Origin: Aurantiochytrium sp. KH105
Taxonomy: Eukaryota > Sar > Bigyra > Thraustochytrida > Thraustochytriidae
Length of the DNA stretch: 62,907 nucleotides
NCBI GenBank assembly: GCA_003116975.1
Contig: BGKB01000270.1
Location: forward strand, 1-62,907
Reading direction: 5' to 3'
The position numbers and the translations under genes are program-made. Shown one piece after another: positions 17,941 through 27,965 of this stretch. The notes beneath the pieces are model-generated. The model was not told the origin of the DNA. It made no database searches and was given only the letters and a program-made list of their open reading frames with translations. How positions within the stretch are numbered: the first letter of the stretch is position 1; every line of letters starts with the position of its first letter.

Positions 17941-20760
17941 CTACTCGCCGAGGTCCCAGACGCGAACGGTCTTGTCAGCCGAAGCGGAAGCGAGCTTGCC
18001 CGAGGTAAGAACGTGCAGCGACTTGACCCAGCTACGGTGGCCAACAAGCGTCTTGACGCAGAGTTTAGTGGAGGTGTCCCAGATCTTGATGCAGTTGTCG
18101 CGCGAGGCCGAGGCCAAGAGCGGGCGCGCCGATGGTCCCGGTCCCGGCAGGCTAACCAAAGACTCTACAACGTCCGAATGCCCAATAAGTTTGCCGGCAG
18201 GCTTGCCAAAGACTTGCTCGCGCAGATGCCAGAGGCGAATCGTGCGGTCGGCCGAGGCGGTGGCCAAATACTTGCCAATTTGCTTGATGGAGCGGATCGA
18301 GCTGCGATGGCCGTGCAGCGTTTTCACAAGCTTCCAGTCGCGCCGCGGGTTCCAAATTTTGACGGTAGCATCTTGCGACCCAGTCGCCAAGAGATCGTGG
18401 GTGCGATTGCCGCGTAAGACGGTGACGCGGCAGACGCCGTAGACATGGTCTGTATGGCCCGTGAGGGTGCGCTCGCACGCATACGTGTCCAAGTTCCAAA
18501 CCTTGATGGTGTTGTCTGCAGATCCGGAAACGAGACGGCCGGCCACCTCGGCGATGGCTACGACCCAGCCAGTATGTCCCTCGATGACCTTTACACAAGT
18601 CCATGTTTCTGGGTCCCAGATGCGAATCGTTTGGTCGAACGAGCACGAAGCCACCTTGCCGTTGCTGAGAGAGAGAAGACCAAAGACACGTTCCTGATGT
18701 CCTTCCAGGACACGCTCTGAGCCAATCTTGTGCTCGGCCGCGGGCTGTGGCCAAACGCGGATGGTGTGATCGCGTGAGCCTGATACGAGGTTACCGGCGG
18801 GTGACTCTGTCACCGCATACACGTAGCCGCCATGGCCCTCGAGCATGAAATCGCATTTGTCGTCCTTGACTTGGCTTCCGCGCGCCATCGCGTAGCGTCG
18901 CAGTTTGGGGATCGAGTGGTCGTCGTCGTCGTCGTCATCGTCGTCGCGTTCCTCACCTGCCGTGTCGCCGTCATCGTCGTCATCGTCATCGTCATTAGCC
19001 GCGGCCGCGGTCGCGTTGTTGTTCTCTTTGCCTTGATCTTTTTGTTCACTCGACGAGTCCGTTCGATTGGTCGCGTCATCGTTGCCGTTGTTCGTGGTGT
19101 TGTCATCGTCATCATCGTCGGCGACCTGAACGCGTTTGATGCGTTCAGCGCGACGCTCGCGCTTGACCTTTTCCCAGCCAATGGTTCGCTCCCAGACCTC
19201 GAGAAGGTCCGGAGTGTCCTGAAGCTCTTGAAAGAGCATTTCGATTTCCTCGTCGCTGAGGTGTGCGAAGCGAATGGTTCCGTTCTCCAGAATCTTGGCA
19301 AAGGCTTTGCAGCGGTCTTCGTCCTCTTCCTCCTCATCGTCGTCGTCATCGTCGTCATCGTCATCGTCGTCATCGTCATCGTCGTCCTCCTCTTCTTCGT
19401 TCTCGTCTTTGATACGGTCGGTGTCCTCCATGTCTGGGTTGTCGTCCTTTTGTGCGTTTTCAGTTTCGTTGTCGCCATCGTCGCCGTCCTTTTTATCGTG
19501 GTGAGCCTTTGCGCGTTTGGCGGGGTGGTCGGCGTTTTGGGCGCCGCGCTTGCGCGACTTGGCCGCGGCTGTTGACGCTGAAGAGGATACGGAAAGGTCG
19601 TCGGGCTTGCCTTCGTCCGCAGAGACGGGCCTTACGGTCTCGACGGGCTTATGCGATGCCCAGCGCACGAGTGCCCGAACGACGGAAGCCTCGCTGTTGC
19701 ACTTGAGGTTGTCGCGGCGCAAAAGGCGCTCAACGGCATCCGAGGCAAGTTCGACCCATTCGGACTGCTTGGTAACCTCCATGAAGTGATCGCTCAAGTA
19801 GTCGTCGGCGAGCTCCTCGAGACGACCGCAGTCAAAGAGATTACCAAGCGCGCAGATGCGCAGGGCGTTGCTGGGCTGAAGCTTTTGCAAGAGGTACTCG
19901 ACGCAGAGATCGACGCCGCCCTGAAGGCCGAGAAAGTGGCAGGCCCGCAAGGTTTCCGAGACGGTCGAGTCCGAGAGCGAGAGGGAACCAGTGTAGATGA
20001 AGGCGATGGCGCGGAAAAAGGCAGCGCCCTCGACGTGTGCGCTATCGAGAGAAAAGCAAGAGACGCCTTCAAAGGCGCGCGAGAGCCCGGACTGCTGCAT
20101 GACCGAGGCCTTTACGACGGCGGCGCCGTCGGGAAAGGCGGATGATGCAGCGGCGGCGGCGGCGCCAGAGGAGGAGGAGGAGGAGGCGGAGGAGGAATTT
20201 GCGCTCGCCGAGCTAGCGGCGACGCGTTTAATGCTGCGCAGACCGCGCAGAGCGTGGCGCAAGAGCGGCGATACAGCCGTGACAATGAGACTGTGCATGC
20301 GCATATTTGCGAGTCCATCCGCAAAGCAGGCGATGGGCTTGCCCTTGAACTCGCGCATGATTTCATCGCGATTCGCGAGACATTTAACAAAGACGACGAG
20401 ATCGAGGCCCTGTTTCTGCGTCCACGCGGCGGCGAGCTTGTTGCGGAGATCGGCGTCATGCTGGTTGCTGCGGTAGGCGACCTTGGCGTTGTCGCTGGTG
20501 CTGTCCCCTGCGTGATGTGCGGCTCGGCCGCTATGGGAGCTGCAGCTGCTGGTGCTGCGCACGGGATACGAGTTTCCCGTGCTGCTGGCGTCGTCCTCGT
20601 CGTCGCCCTCGCCGCTACGCGTGCTGCGTGCGCTGCGGCTCCTGGACAGGAGCGTGGGCGTACTGGGCGCGGCGGGCGGCGTGTTGTTGTTCAAGGGCTG
20701 CTCAAGCGCGTACGAGTCGAAGCGCTGGCGCCTGGCCTCGGGGATCCCGTCGAAGAGCAT
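17941..20760 (-). CDS. BTB-BACK-WD40 repeat protein
   Basis: A 939-residue protein. After a Ser-rich leader (about 1-100), a BTB/POZ-like domain (about 110-260) is interrupted by a Ser/Ala-rich insert. A BACK-like helical region follows (LRACHFLGLQ...LQKLQPSNALRICALGNLFDCGRLEELADDYL). A long acidic linker with an Asp-only run (encoded near 19330-19395) and basic patches leads to seven WD40 repeats, one complete propeller, over the last 300 residues (ending IRVW, IRIW, IKVW, VKIW, IRLW, IKIW, VRVW). BTB-BACK proteins commonly act as Cullin-3 substrate adaptors, with the C-terminal propeller binding the substrate. WD40 in place of Kelch repeats is unusual. Function as an E3 adaptor is inference. 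Confidence 0.85.
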   Translation of the reverse strand: MLFDGIPEARRQRFDSYALEQPLNNNTPPAAPSTPTLLSRSRSARSTRSGEGDDEDDASSTGNSYPVRSTSSCSSHSGRAAHHAGDSTSDNAKVAYRSNQHDADLRNKLAAAWTQKQGLDLVVFVKCLANRDEIMREFKGKPIACFADGLANMRMHSLIVTAVSPLLRHALRGLRSIKRVAASSASANSSSASSSSSSGAAAAAASSAFPDGAAVVKASVMQQSGLSRAFEGVSCFSLDSAHVEGAAFFRAIAFIYTGSLSLSDSTVSETLRACHFLGLQGGVDLCVEYLLQKLQPSNALRICALGNLFDCGRLEELADDYLSDHFMEVTKQSEWVELASDAVERLLRRDNLKCNSEASVVRALVRWASHKPVETVRPVSADEGKPDDLSVSSSASTAAAKSRKRGAQNADHPAKRAKAHHDKKDGDDGDNETENAQKDDNPDMEDTDRIKDENEEEEDDDDDDDDDDDDDDDDDEEEEDEDRCKAFAKILENGTIRFAHLSDEEIEMLFQELQDTPDLLEVWERTIGWEKVKRERRAERIKRVQVADDDDDDNTTNNGNDDATNRTDSSSEQKDQGKENNNATAAAANDDDDDDDDGDTAGEERDDDDDDDDDHSIPKLRRYAMARGSQVKDDKCDFMLEGHGGYVYAVTESPAGNLVSGSRDHTIRVWPQPAAEHKIGSERVLEGHQERVFGLLSLSNGKVASCSFDQTIRIWDPETWTCVKVIEGHTGWVVAIAEVAGRLVSGSADNTIKVWNLDTYACERTLTGHTDHVYGVCRVTVLRGNRTHDLLATGSQDATVKIWNPRRDWKLVKTLHGHRSSIRSIKQIGKYLATASADRTIRLWHLREQVFGKPAGKLIGHSDVVESLVSLPGPGPSARPLLASASRDNCIKIWDTSTKLCVKTLVGHRSWVKSLHVLTSGKLASASADKTVRVWDLGE

Positions 20761-23392
20761 GGCGTCCCTGCCGCCGGTCGCGCCGCCGGCGTTGCGAGTC
20801 TGCTCTCCGTCCAGGTCGGGTCTGCGAGCCTGCGCGCGCGCGAGCGGCCGCGAGCGAGCGGCCTCGCTGCACCCGGCGCGCTAGCGCGAGCGAGCCGCGC
20901 TGCCTGCCTGGCTGCCTGCCTGCCTACCTGCCTACCTCCCCGGCTCCCGGCCGCGGCTCGCCGCTGCTCGTCTTGCGCGTCTGCTGCGCGCGCGCCCTGC
21001 CCTGGCCTGGCCTGGCCTGGCCTGGCCTGCCGCTGCTCGCGCTGGCGCCGTGCGGGCGCGCGCCTTCTGCCTCTGCCGGCCTCCGCCTGCGCCCGCCCGC
21101 CCGCCGGGGCCTGTCTCTCTGCCTGTCTCTCTCTTTGCCCGCCTTTGTCTGTCTGTCTGTCTCTGTGTGTGGCTCTGGCCGGTCTGGCCTTCTTTCTTTC
21201 CTTTCTTTCTTTCCTTCCTTCCTTTCTTTCCTGCCGCCTCGACGCGATGCGACCTCCTCCCGCGCCGCTCGCTCCCGCCGCCTCACAGTGGAGTGTCCTG
21301 CCGCTGCGGTGCGCGCCCCTTCTCGCCTGCTTGCGTGTCTGCGCTCTCTGGGCCGGCTGCGGGGAAGGGAGGAGGGGCGGAGCTCGAGTGGTTTGGTTGG
21401 TGGATTGACTGAGACTGTGACTGGAGTGCTTGCTTGCTTGATTGCTTGCTCGATTGATTGACAGTGAATAATTGATTGATTGATTGCCATTGATTGATTG
21501 ATTGGCTGATTGATTGATTGGTGGCTGATTGATAGGCCGTGGCTGCTGCTGCTGCTTGTGTTGCTTGCCACACCACCAGCGGTGGTTGATGGACGGGCAG
21601 GGAGATTCGGGAGGAGCCTCGGTCGATTCGATGATTGACAGTGGCAGGAATGGGGACCGAGGGTCGAGTTGGAGACCGGCGGAGCAGAGCAGCAGCTGGC
21701 AGCAGCAGCAGAGCAGCCGTGGCGGAAGGGCAGAGCGATTGGCGCCCGGCGCTCAGTGCTCTGTAGTCGTATACAAGCAGGGAGAATCTAGAGAAAAGGA
21801 AGGAAGCAGGGAAGGACGCAGGAAGAGGCCGCAGGAAGGAAGGCGGCGGTGCGTGCGTGCGGAGGGAAGTCCTTGGAGAGCCAACCACCGCGGGCCAGAG
21901 GCCGCCGATGGCGCATGCTGCGCTGCACTGCGCTGCAGCGAGGCCCACGTGCAGGGCCAGGGCGGCAAACTGAACTGGCGTGGCACGCTTGATGCCTGCA
22001 TGCCCGCTTGCCTGGCCCGAGATCTGATTGGCGGGCTGCAGCTGGTGTGGCTGTAGCCGCAGCCGCAGCTGGCTGTGGCTGTGGCGGGCTGGTTCGTGGG
22101 CGAGAGCCTTCTTCCCCGTCACGGTCGCGGCATCATGCATGCATATGCACGCAGACGATGGCGGTCAATGTGGAGGCACGGCCGTCTCTCTCGCTCTCCC
22201 CCGTCCGCATCCACCCTGCTTGTGCTGCCAGCTGCAGAGGGAGGAAGGGGCGGCGGGAATGGTGGGGCCGTGGGCGGTCGCAGTGCAGCTCGCCGTTGCA
22301 TCGTTGCTTGCCTGTCTGCTCTTGTGCTTTTCTGCGTGCTTGCGTGCGTGCGTGCGTGCATTGGAAGAGGTCCGGAGTTGGAGGCTGGGAGCGGCAGGAG
22401 AGCGAATCTAATCTCGCGCGGCAGAAAAAGCCCTGACAGAGAACGGCAGTCTGTCACAAGACCCCGCCCGCCGCACGCGCGTTGAGCAACTTGATGATTA
22501 TGAGCCACCTCGCAGCAGCAGCCGCCGCCGCCATAGCTCGCATCGCACGCACAAGTTCAAGCTTGGGGCGAATTTGCAGCAGCCAGCAGCAGCAGCAGCA
22601 GCAGCAGCAGAGGTCTGTGCTGGAAAAGAGCACGCCTGCTGGCCGTGGGGCGGCAGCCAGCCAAGCAACCAAGCCACCAAGCCACCAACCAACCAGCGCG
22701 AGGCATACGTAGATAAAATGGCGGTAGTAGCTTGACTCGAAGATGCAGGGCGGGCGATCGATTTTATAATTCGAAGGAGAGGTGCCAACCAACTGCGGAG
22801 CCCGTTCTTTGGGGATGGGAACTTGGCCTTGCGGGCGAATCAGCCGCCGCCAGTTGTGGCCGAGATAGATGTGCGCGGCGGCGGCACGGGCTCCGCAGAC
22901 CGCTGTGCTGCTGCCACCATCTGACAGCGAGGTGTCTGCTGCTCTTGCCAGCCATAGCTGACAGACAGTGCGTCTTGCGAGCGAGGGCCGTCCGCGGTGA
23001 TGACTCGGTCTGCACTGGCGACGTCGATCGACGGTCAGGCGCAGACAGTCAGTCCACGGTATGAAATGTGACTGACATGCGCGGTCTCGACTCGGACCAC
23101 CACGACGACTGGCCCTGGCTGGCCGTGTCCGCCCCGACATGTCATCGCAATCGAAACGACCAAATCTTGAAAAGTCGTCGCCAGCAAGGGGGGTCGGGTA
23201 AGTACAAACATGCGTCTCGAAAAATAAAATAAAAAATCCTGAGAACGGAACAAACTCCTAAGATAGGAACAGGAAGAACATTGGTGGTCACGGTATCGTG
23301 CACGATGCTGTCGCTGCGCGGCGATGCGAAGGGAAGTGACAGTGAGTGCAAAGATCCAGCCGTGCAGAGCCGGCACTATTAGATATAGATAT
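20761..23392. other. 2.6-kb intergenic region of low-complexity DNA
   Basis: Upstream of the BTB-WD40 gene and before the transposon. It is built of microsatellite-like tracts: CTGCCTGCCTAC (20900-20940), CCTGGCCTGG (20997-21035), TTTC/TTCC (21190-21235), TTGATTGATTG (21450-21530), GGAAGCAGGGAAGG (21800-21845), GCGTGCGTGCGTGC (22335-22362) and CAGCAGCAG (22576-22612). Open frames in it are compositionally biased and lack any recognisable domain. I see no gene. Confidence 0.6.
23389..23392. repeat. Left target-site duplication (ATAT) of the transposon
   Basis: ATAT directly precedes the terminal CCC of the left inverted repeat and directly follows the terminal GGG at 27962-27965. Four-base duplications are typical of piggyBac elements, but those use TTAA. 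Confidence 0.6.
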
Positions 23393-23402
23393 CCCGATGA
23401 TT

Positions 23403-23430
23403 TCTAATGTGGATTATAATCCACTTTAGA
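23403..23430. repeat. Left subterminal palindrome of the transposon
   Basis: A 28-base inverted repeat with one mismatch pair. The core GTGGATTATAATCCAC is a perfect 16-base palindrome and the outer arms are TCTAA/TTAGA. It pairs with a palindrome of equal length at the right end and is a likely transposase-binding site. Confidence 0.8.
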
Positions 23431-23935
23431 ACCTTTGGAAGGTGGTGCATCAAAAAAGAATGTTGTATTGTGGATTAAGGGTGACATTAAGTACCCTGAT
23501 TCTGCCCGTTTCTAGAGTCTCTAGCCCATTCACGTCTTCGCTTTTGGAGATGACACTGTGTCTGGTTGCTCAGTCTTGCCCAAGGTGCCACACGAAATCG
23601 GCCCAAGGTTGTGCGACAGTTAGTTTACCTTTTTTCGGAGATGGCAAAGTCGCTTTGCCTGCGTTCTGCTCGACGCTCAGTTTGCGGGCTATTCAGGGCG
23701 CGTACCCAAGCCCGCGGCTGCGTACAGGCCTTCTAGCAGGTCGCTTGCGCTGGTGAACGAGGCCGAGTGGCCTAGCCCGCCGGCGCAGCAAGCACCACGC
23801 TCAGCACGAGCTGCGAAAACGACATCTTCGTGGAACCTGCGATCTAACCATCACTCTAACCATCGCAACCTGGCCGAGGGAACGCAACCTGGCCAAGCGC
23901 AGGCAACGCGACGCAACGGAGAACCTGAAGGATCG

Positions 23936-26900
23936 ATGGAAGCCGTGAGGTGCAATGCGTGCAACGAATTTGGTCACAAACGTTCAAATCACAAGGATTG
24001 TAGAATGAACAAGAAACGTCGAACAGACTCTGCCGTCGATGGGCCATCGTCTTCGAACACCTCAAGCACGGTATGCGACACCAACTTCCAGAGTGGTCCA
24101 TCCCGTACCGCGTCTTGTTCATCGTCGACCTCTGCTTCGAATTGCGTAGCTGCATCTGCACCAGCTGTGACGGTCTCGAACGCGCCAATCTCGTCAGCAA
24201 CAGCGCCAATGCAGGCAGCAACCGGAACAAGCTTTCGCCAAAAGTGGATGAAGCTCCACCAAGAACCTTTGAAGCTTGTTTCGCGGGATGAAGCTGCGAG
24301 ACTCTGCGGCGTGGATGTCATGGCCAAGCACCATGTTGACTCGATCCTTGACACTCTCGACAGTGTGTGTCGTGAAAAGAACAAAGCCGAGCCTTGGGAC
24401 GAAACGAGCCTTTTTCTCACAATTCTTGGTGCTGACGGCAAGCATCATCTCCTTAACTCGATGTGCCAAAGCCTACTCATGGCGGGGAAAGCTGAAAGTC
24501 ATGAATGGGAGTTTCTTGCCTTCCTTGCCCAGCTCTTCTGGACCACGGGATATACCAAGGCGACCAAGAAAAACTCTTTCGAGCTTCTTTCAACTTTTAT
24601 GACGATGAAGGGATATGCCGGTACGGACGTACTCTTAGACTTGACGCGATTCAACACTCTGCAGAAGCACTTTCGAGGATTCCCACCGCAAGCATCGGCA
24701 AACGCTTCGAGTCATCTGGATGAGACGGACAATGCAGCGAAGATGCATTCTCTTCAGGAGAAGCTTGCTGAAATCACGCTACGATTGTTTGCTAACAAGA
24801 ACCTTCGAGTCACTATCGATGACAGAAATCTTGGAACTGTTTCCGCGAGTAACCCGGTGAACACGTACCGTCCGCGCAAGCGCCATCAGAACGGCGCCGG
24901 CTCCGATGCAAGTGCAGACGCTATATTTCGTGTGAAGCTGTTTGGCCAGCTCTATGATCGCCAGTACAACCAGGCTCAGGTCCTTGAAAAGATTCTGCAA
25001 CGCATCAAGGATGCTGCTGGCGGGGATGTTGCTGGAGTACAGGTTTGCCTTGATCGAGGTTATCCTTCGGAAGAGCTATACAAGCTCTGTGCAAGGCTCG
25101 GATTTGACCTTATTGTGGTCAACGATAAAGAGCGACATCAGGGGAATCCATTTCTATCGCACACTGCTCAGAAGGATACCCGAGCCAAGTACGTAAACCG
25201 TGGGTGGGCGACGTCAAATCTCAACATCCATCCAAAATTCCTTGTCGACGATGCTCCCAAACTTGGTAGCGAGATTTTTGCTGCAAGTAAGAGTCTGACG
25301 CGTGGCTCTGGTCGATCAAAGGTCATTGCTCATGCTTATGCTGTTCGCGAGTATGGTGACGCCAAGCGATCACGCATCCATCGCTTTGTTTCAATGCTAC
25401 CATCTGACATGGAGGACGCTTTTAAAAACACGTTCGTCTTTGAGTCCTCCGGTCGCGTTCTTGAAAGCATTGCGCAGACATGGCTGTTTTATCCTGCTCC
25501 AAAATCTCGCCGTCCAACACCGATAGTGACAGCTGATTCTGAGAACGACATGGAGACTTCGAGTGTTGCAGAGACTTGTCTCGATGATGGCGAAATTGCT
25601 CTTGACGGCGATGACTACGAGGACGAAGAATACGAAAGCAATAGTGAGGTCTGTGAAGGCGAAGAGAACCCTGAAGATGCTGGTGCATGCGTGGCACATT
25701 GTGACGACGAAGTATGCGATGCTTCACAATCCGATCGAAACAGAACGACCAGCCCCTCGCACTCCGAGGACATGGAGCCTCTGCCCAACGAGCCTATGAC
25801 GGATGCAATGCGGAGAATAATTGAGGCCCCTTCCCCTGAACGCAAGGACGTGGAAGCGCACATTTCCGCATCGGTTGTCCCATTAACAGCGGGCCAACGC
25901 TGTGCAGATTGGTTTATGCTCAAGATGCTTCTTATCACAGGTACGTCAGCTCAGCAAATTGCAAAGGAGGACGCTCGATGTAGGCCTTTTCTGTACGAGG
26001 ACCCTACGCGCACAAAGCCCCCCCAGGTCCTGACCTCGAGTGCGCTGAGCAGGATGCTATGTGCCGGGTGGTTCCATGTCAAAAAACCAGACGGAAGTAA
26101 GGCAAACCGGGCAATGGCGATTGGGATCATCAATGAGTCGGGAATTACTCGCCAACTACGCAAGAAAAAGTTCGTGGATGCTGTGTTTGAAATTGGCTTA
26201 GTCCAAAAGAAGGGAAGACCGGGTCTCGGAGTGAGCGCTGACAATATCATCGTCATTCGCCCACCTGGTGAGACAAACCGTGCTGCTCGCATCGTGGCAC
26301 CATTAGAAATTAAGACGAAAGTCTCGCCACGCACCCAAGATCGTCCAACTAAGATTTCCAGGAGACACGGGCCATATTTCTGCTGCAATGTGGGTTCCAC
26401 AAAATGGTTCGAGGCCGTCCCAACCGAGTATCGTGGTCAACTCCTTCACCAGGCGGCCATTTACGATTCTGAATATGTGGTGTTTTGCGTCGGAACCACA
26501 AGGACAATTAACTACGTGGTCCTTATTCGATCCCCTCTTCAAACTCGCCAGAAGTGGCTTCAAGCGTTTGAGGAGGTGGAGCGCCGGTTCATCGACTGGG
26601 CTTACGCTGCCTCTCCTGCCTTATCATCGTCGGCCATTCCTTGCGCTTACACAGAGGAAGATCGGAAGCTTCTCGCCTCCCGACTTCCTCTTTGGAGCGC
26701 CTATCACTCGCGTCTTAAGTCAAGTGGGATTTTCGTCCCTGTCCGGCTAACACGCTCATTGGTGCAGTATTACTACAGCGCCTCAAAGCAGGGGGTGGAT
26801 GGCCTTGATGATTACTCAGAGCGCTTTGACACTCGCGCTTTGAAAACCAATTGGGAGACTAAGGTGGTAATTGGCATGGTTACCGACGTGCTGATCAATG

Positions 26901-27544
26901 CGCTGATCGTGTGGCGGATCATTATTACATCGAACAAACTCGGTGGCGAATGGCAGAGCTTGAAAAAATTCCAACAAGAGTGCTCAAGGAGCTGCCACAT
27001 CAGCGATTTTGTGAAGCAGGTTACGCTGGGCCTTCTCGCCAAAGCGAGTGGTCTCAAGCGGGGCCTTTCAAACGAACATGTCATTGGCAATGCAACGGAG
27101 TTGGGACGGCCGGTACAGGAGAATAATGGCCATGTCACCACAAGGAGGCTCACAAATGACGAACATGCCAAGCTGAGAATTTCGAATGGAAAGCGTGACG
27201 TCATTCAAAGCGCGAATACGAACAGTGTAAAGACACTTCGTCTCAGCGGGAATTCTCATCCAGAGGTAGGGTGCAACCAGAAACGATGCGTGGTGTGTGG
27301 CGAAGGATCCCGAAAGCGTTGTAGTTTCTGTAATGTTACCCTCCACGTCAGGCTTAAAACCTCAACAAGCCAGACCAAGACTTGTTGGCGGCAGTGGCAT
27401 GAGGATGACATTGTTCGGCGCCGCAACTATGCTCGTCGGTCACCCACCGCGTCTTCAAGCCATTCTGGAAACAGTACACCGCAATCTTCGCATCACTCGG
27501 GTTCAAGCACGCCATGCTCTCATACTCATCATAGCGCGCCTTAG
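23936..27544 (+). CDS. piggyBac-like DDE transposase with an inserted YqaJ-type nuclease domain
   Basis: A 1202-residue protein from the ATG at 23936; the frame is open back to 23624 but has no earlier ATG. Order: a zinc knuckle at the extreme N-terminus (CNACNEFGH...C, residues 6-22); helical DNA-binding region; first half of a piggyBac DDE core with Asp in VTIDDRN (295), Asp in VCLDRGY (373) and probable third Asp in REYGDAKRSRIHRFV (475); an acidic linker (about 530-620); a PD-(D/E)XK nuclease module with GQRCADWF...ITGTSA (653-672), LGVSAD (764-769), LEIKTK (790-795) and a downstream GQLLHQAAIYDSEYVVF; the second half of the piggyBac core, YYYSASKQGVDGLDDY (945-960), matching the YNxxMGGVDxxDQ region; and a C-terminal Cys/His cross-brace domain (1113-1155). 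The nuclease signature is that of YqaJ/lambda exonuclease. It lies inside the transposase fold. All key acidic residues are present. Confidence 0.85.
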   Translation: MEAVRCNACNEFGHKRSNHKDCRMNKKRRTDSAVDGPSSSNTSSTVCDTNFQSGPSRTASCSSSTSASNCVAASAPAVTVSNAPISSATAPMQAATGTSFRQKWMKLHQEPLKLVSRDEAARLCGVDVMAKHHVDSILDTLDSVCREKNKAEPWDETSLFLTILGADGKHHLLNSMCQSLLMAGKAESHEWEFLAFLAQLFWTTGYTKATKKNSFELLSTFMTMKGYAGTDVLLDLTRFNTLQKHFRGFPPQASANASSHLDETDNAAKMHSLQEKLAEITLRLFANKNLRVTIDDRNLGTVSASNPVNTYRPRKRHQNGAGSDASADAIFRVKLFGQLYDRQYNQAQVLEKILQRIKDAAGGDVAGVQVCLDRGYPSEELYKLCARLGFDLIVVNDKERHQGNPFLSHTAQKDTRAKYVNRGWATSNLNIHPKFLVDDAPKLGSEIFAASKSLTRGSGRSKVIAHAYAVREYGDAKRSRIHRFVSMLPSDMEDAFKNTFVFESSGRVLESIAQTWLFYPAPKSRRPTPIVTADSENDMETSSVAETCLDDGEIALDGDDYEDEEYESNSEVCEGEENPEDAGACVAHCDDEVCDASQSDRNRTTSPSHSEDMEPLPNEPMTDAMRRIIEAPSPERKDVEAHISASVVPLTAGQRCADWFMLKMLLITGTSAQQIAKEDARCRPFLYEDPTRTKPPQVLTSSALSRMLCAGWFHVKKPDGSKANRAMAIGIINESGITRQLRKKKFVDAVFEIGLVQKKGRPGLGVSADNIIVIRPPGETNRAARIVAPLEIKTKVSPRTQDRPTKISRRHGPYFCCNVGSTKWFEAVPTEYRGQLLHQAAIYDSEYVVFCVGTTRTINYVVLIRSPLQTRQKWLQAFEEVERRFIDWAYAASPALSSSAIPCAYTEEDRKLLASRLPLWSAYHSRLKSSGIFVPVRLTRSLVQYYYSASKQGVDGLDDYSERFDTRALKTNWETKVVIGMVTDVLINALIVWRIIITSNKLGGEWQSLKKFQQECSRSCHISDFVKQVTLGLLAKASGLKRGLSNEHVIGNATELGRPVQENNGHVTTRRLTNDEHAKLRISNGKRDVIQSANTNSVKTLRLSGNSHPEVGCNQKRCVVCGEGSRKRCSFCNVTLHVRLKTSTSQTKTCWRQWHEDDIVRRRNYARRSPTASSSHSGNSTPQSSHHSGSSTPCSHTHHSAP

Positions 27545-27919
27545 GCTTGCAACCAGCACGTTGAGTATGAGTACAGTTTACGAAGTGCCATGGCAGAGAG
27601 ATCGATAGGATTTTCTCGCGTTTCGAACATAGCAACTTGTATTCTAACTCAAAATGATCTATATAGAAATTTTGAGCTCCAAACTTGCTCTGTAGACCTG
27701 CTAGATCCGCACAATCATCGCCTACATGAAGCGAGCAAACACGACTCGGCCCATTGAAACGAAAGCTGTAACGCTTGTAACCGAATTTTCAACTGATAGT
27801 TCAAAAACACTGCTTATTTCCTATACTTATTGTCATCCTTAGTCAACAATACGATATTCCTGTATCTCTGCACCACCGGGCCGTGAGGGCCGATTAATTA
27901 GGAAATCGTCATATAGGTG
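27545..27919 (+). other. 3' non-coding part of the transposon
   Basis: 375 bases between the transposase stop and the right palindrome. AT-rich, with no further ORF of note, and ending in GGAAATCGTCATATAGG before the palindrome. Confidence 0.6.
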
Positions 27920-27947
27920 TCTATTGTGGACCTTCGTCCACAATAGA
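27920..27947. repeat. Right subterminal palindrome of the transposon
   Basis: Perfect 12-base arms (TCTATTGTGGAC) around a CTTC loop. It faces the left palindrome and has the same length and core. It is followed by TTTCTGTCATCGGG, the right terminal repeat. Confidence 0.9.
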
Positions 27948-27961
27948 TTTCTGTCATCGGG

Positions 27962-27965
27962 ATAT
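27962..27965. repeat. Right target-site duplication (ATAT) of the transposon
   Basis: ATAT follows the terminal GGG and matches the ATAT before the left end. Confidence 0.6.

Larger units (their letters stand above)
23393..27961 (+). mobile_element. piggyBac-like DNA transposon with nuclease-fused transposase
   Basis: A 4569-bp element. The left end reads CCCGATGA, then a subterminal palindrome at 23403-23430 with perfect core GTGGATTATAATCCAC. The right end, read inward on the other strand, is also CCCGATGA, then a palindrome at 27920-27947 with arms TCTATTGTGGAC. Both palindromes are 28 bases long and share TCTA.TGTGGA......TCCAC..TAGA. The flanks carry ATAT on both sides. Terminal CCC and a four-base duplication are piggyBac traits. 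The single large ORF inside encodes the transposase. The ORF, ends and target duplication all appear intact, so the element may be young. It sits in the spacer just upstream of the SYLF gene. Confidence 0.85.

Noticed and set aside
20254..21461. Overlapping plus-strand frames of 314-384 codons upstream of the BTB-WD40 gene
   Set aside because: Made of CTGCC, CCTGG and TTTC repeats and partly antisense to the BTB gene; no domain.
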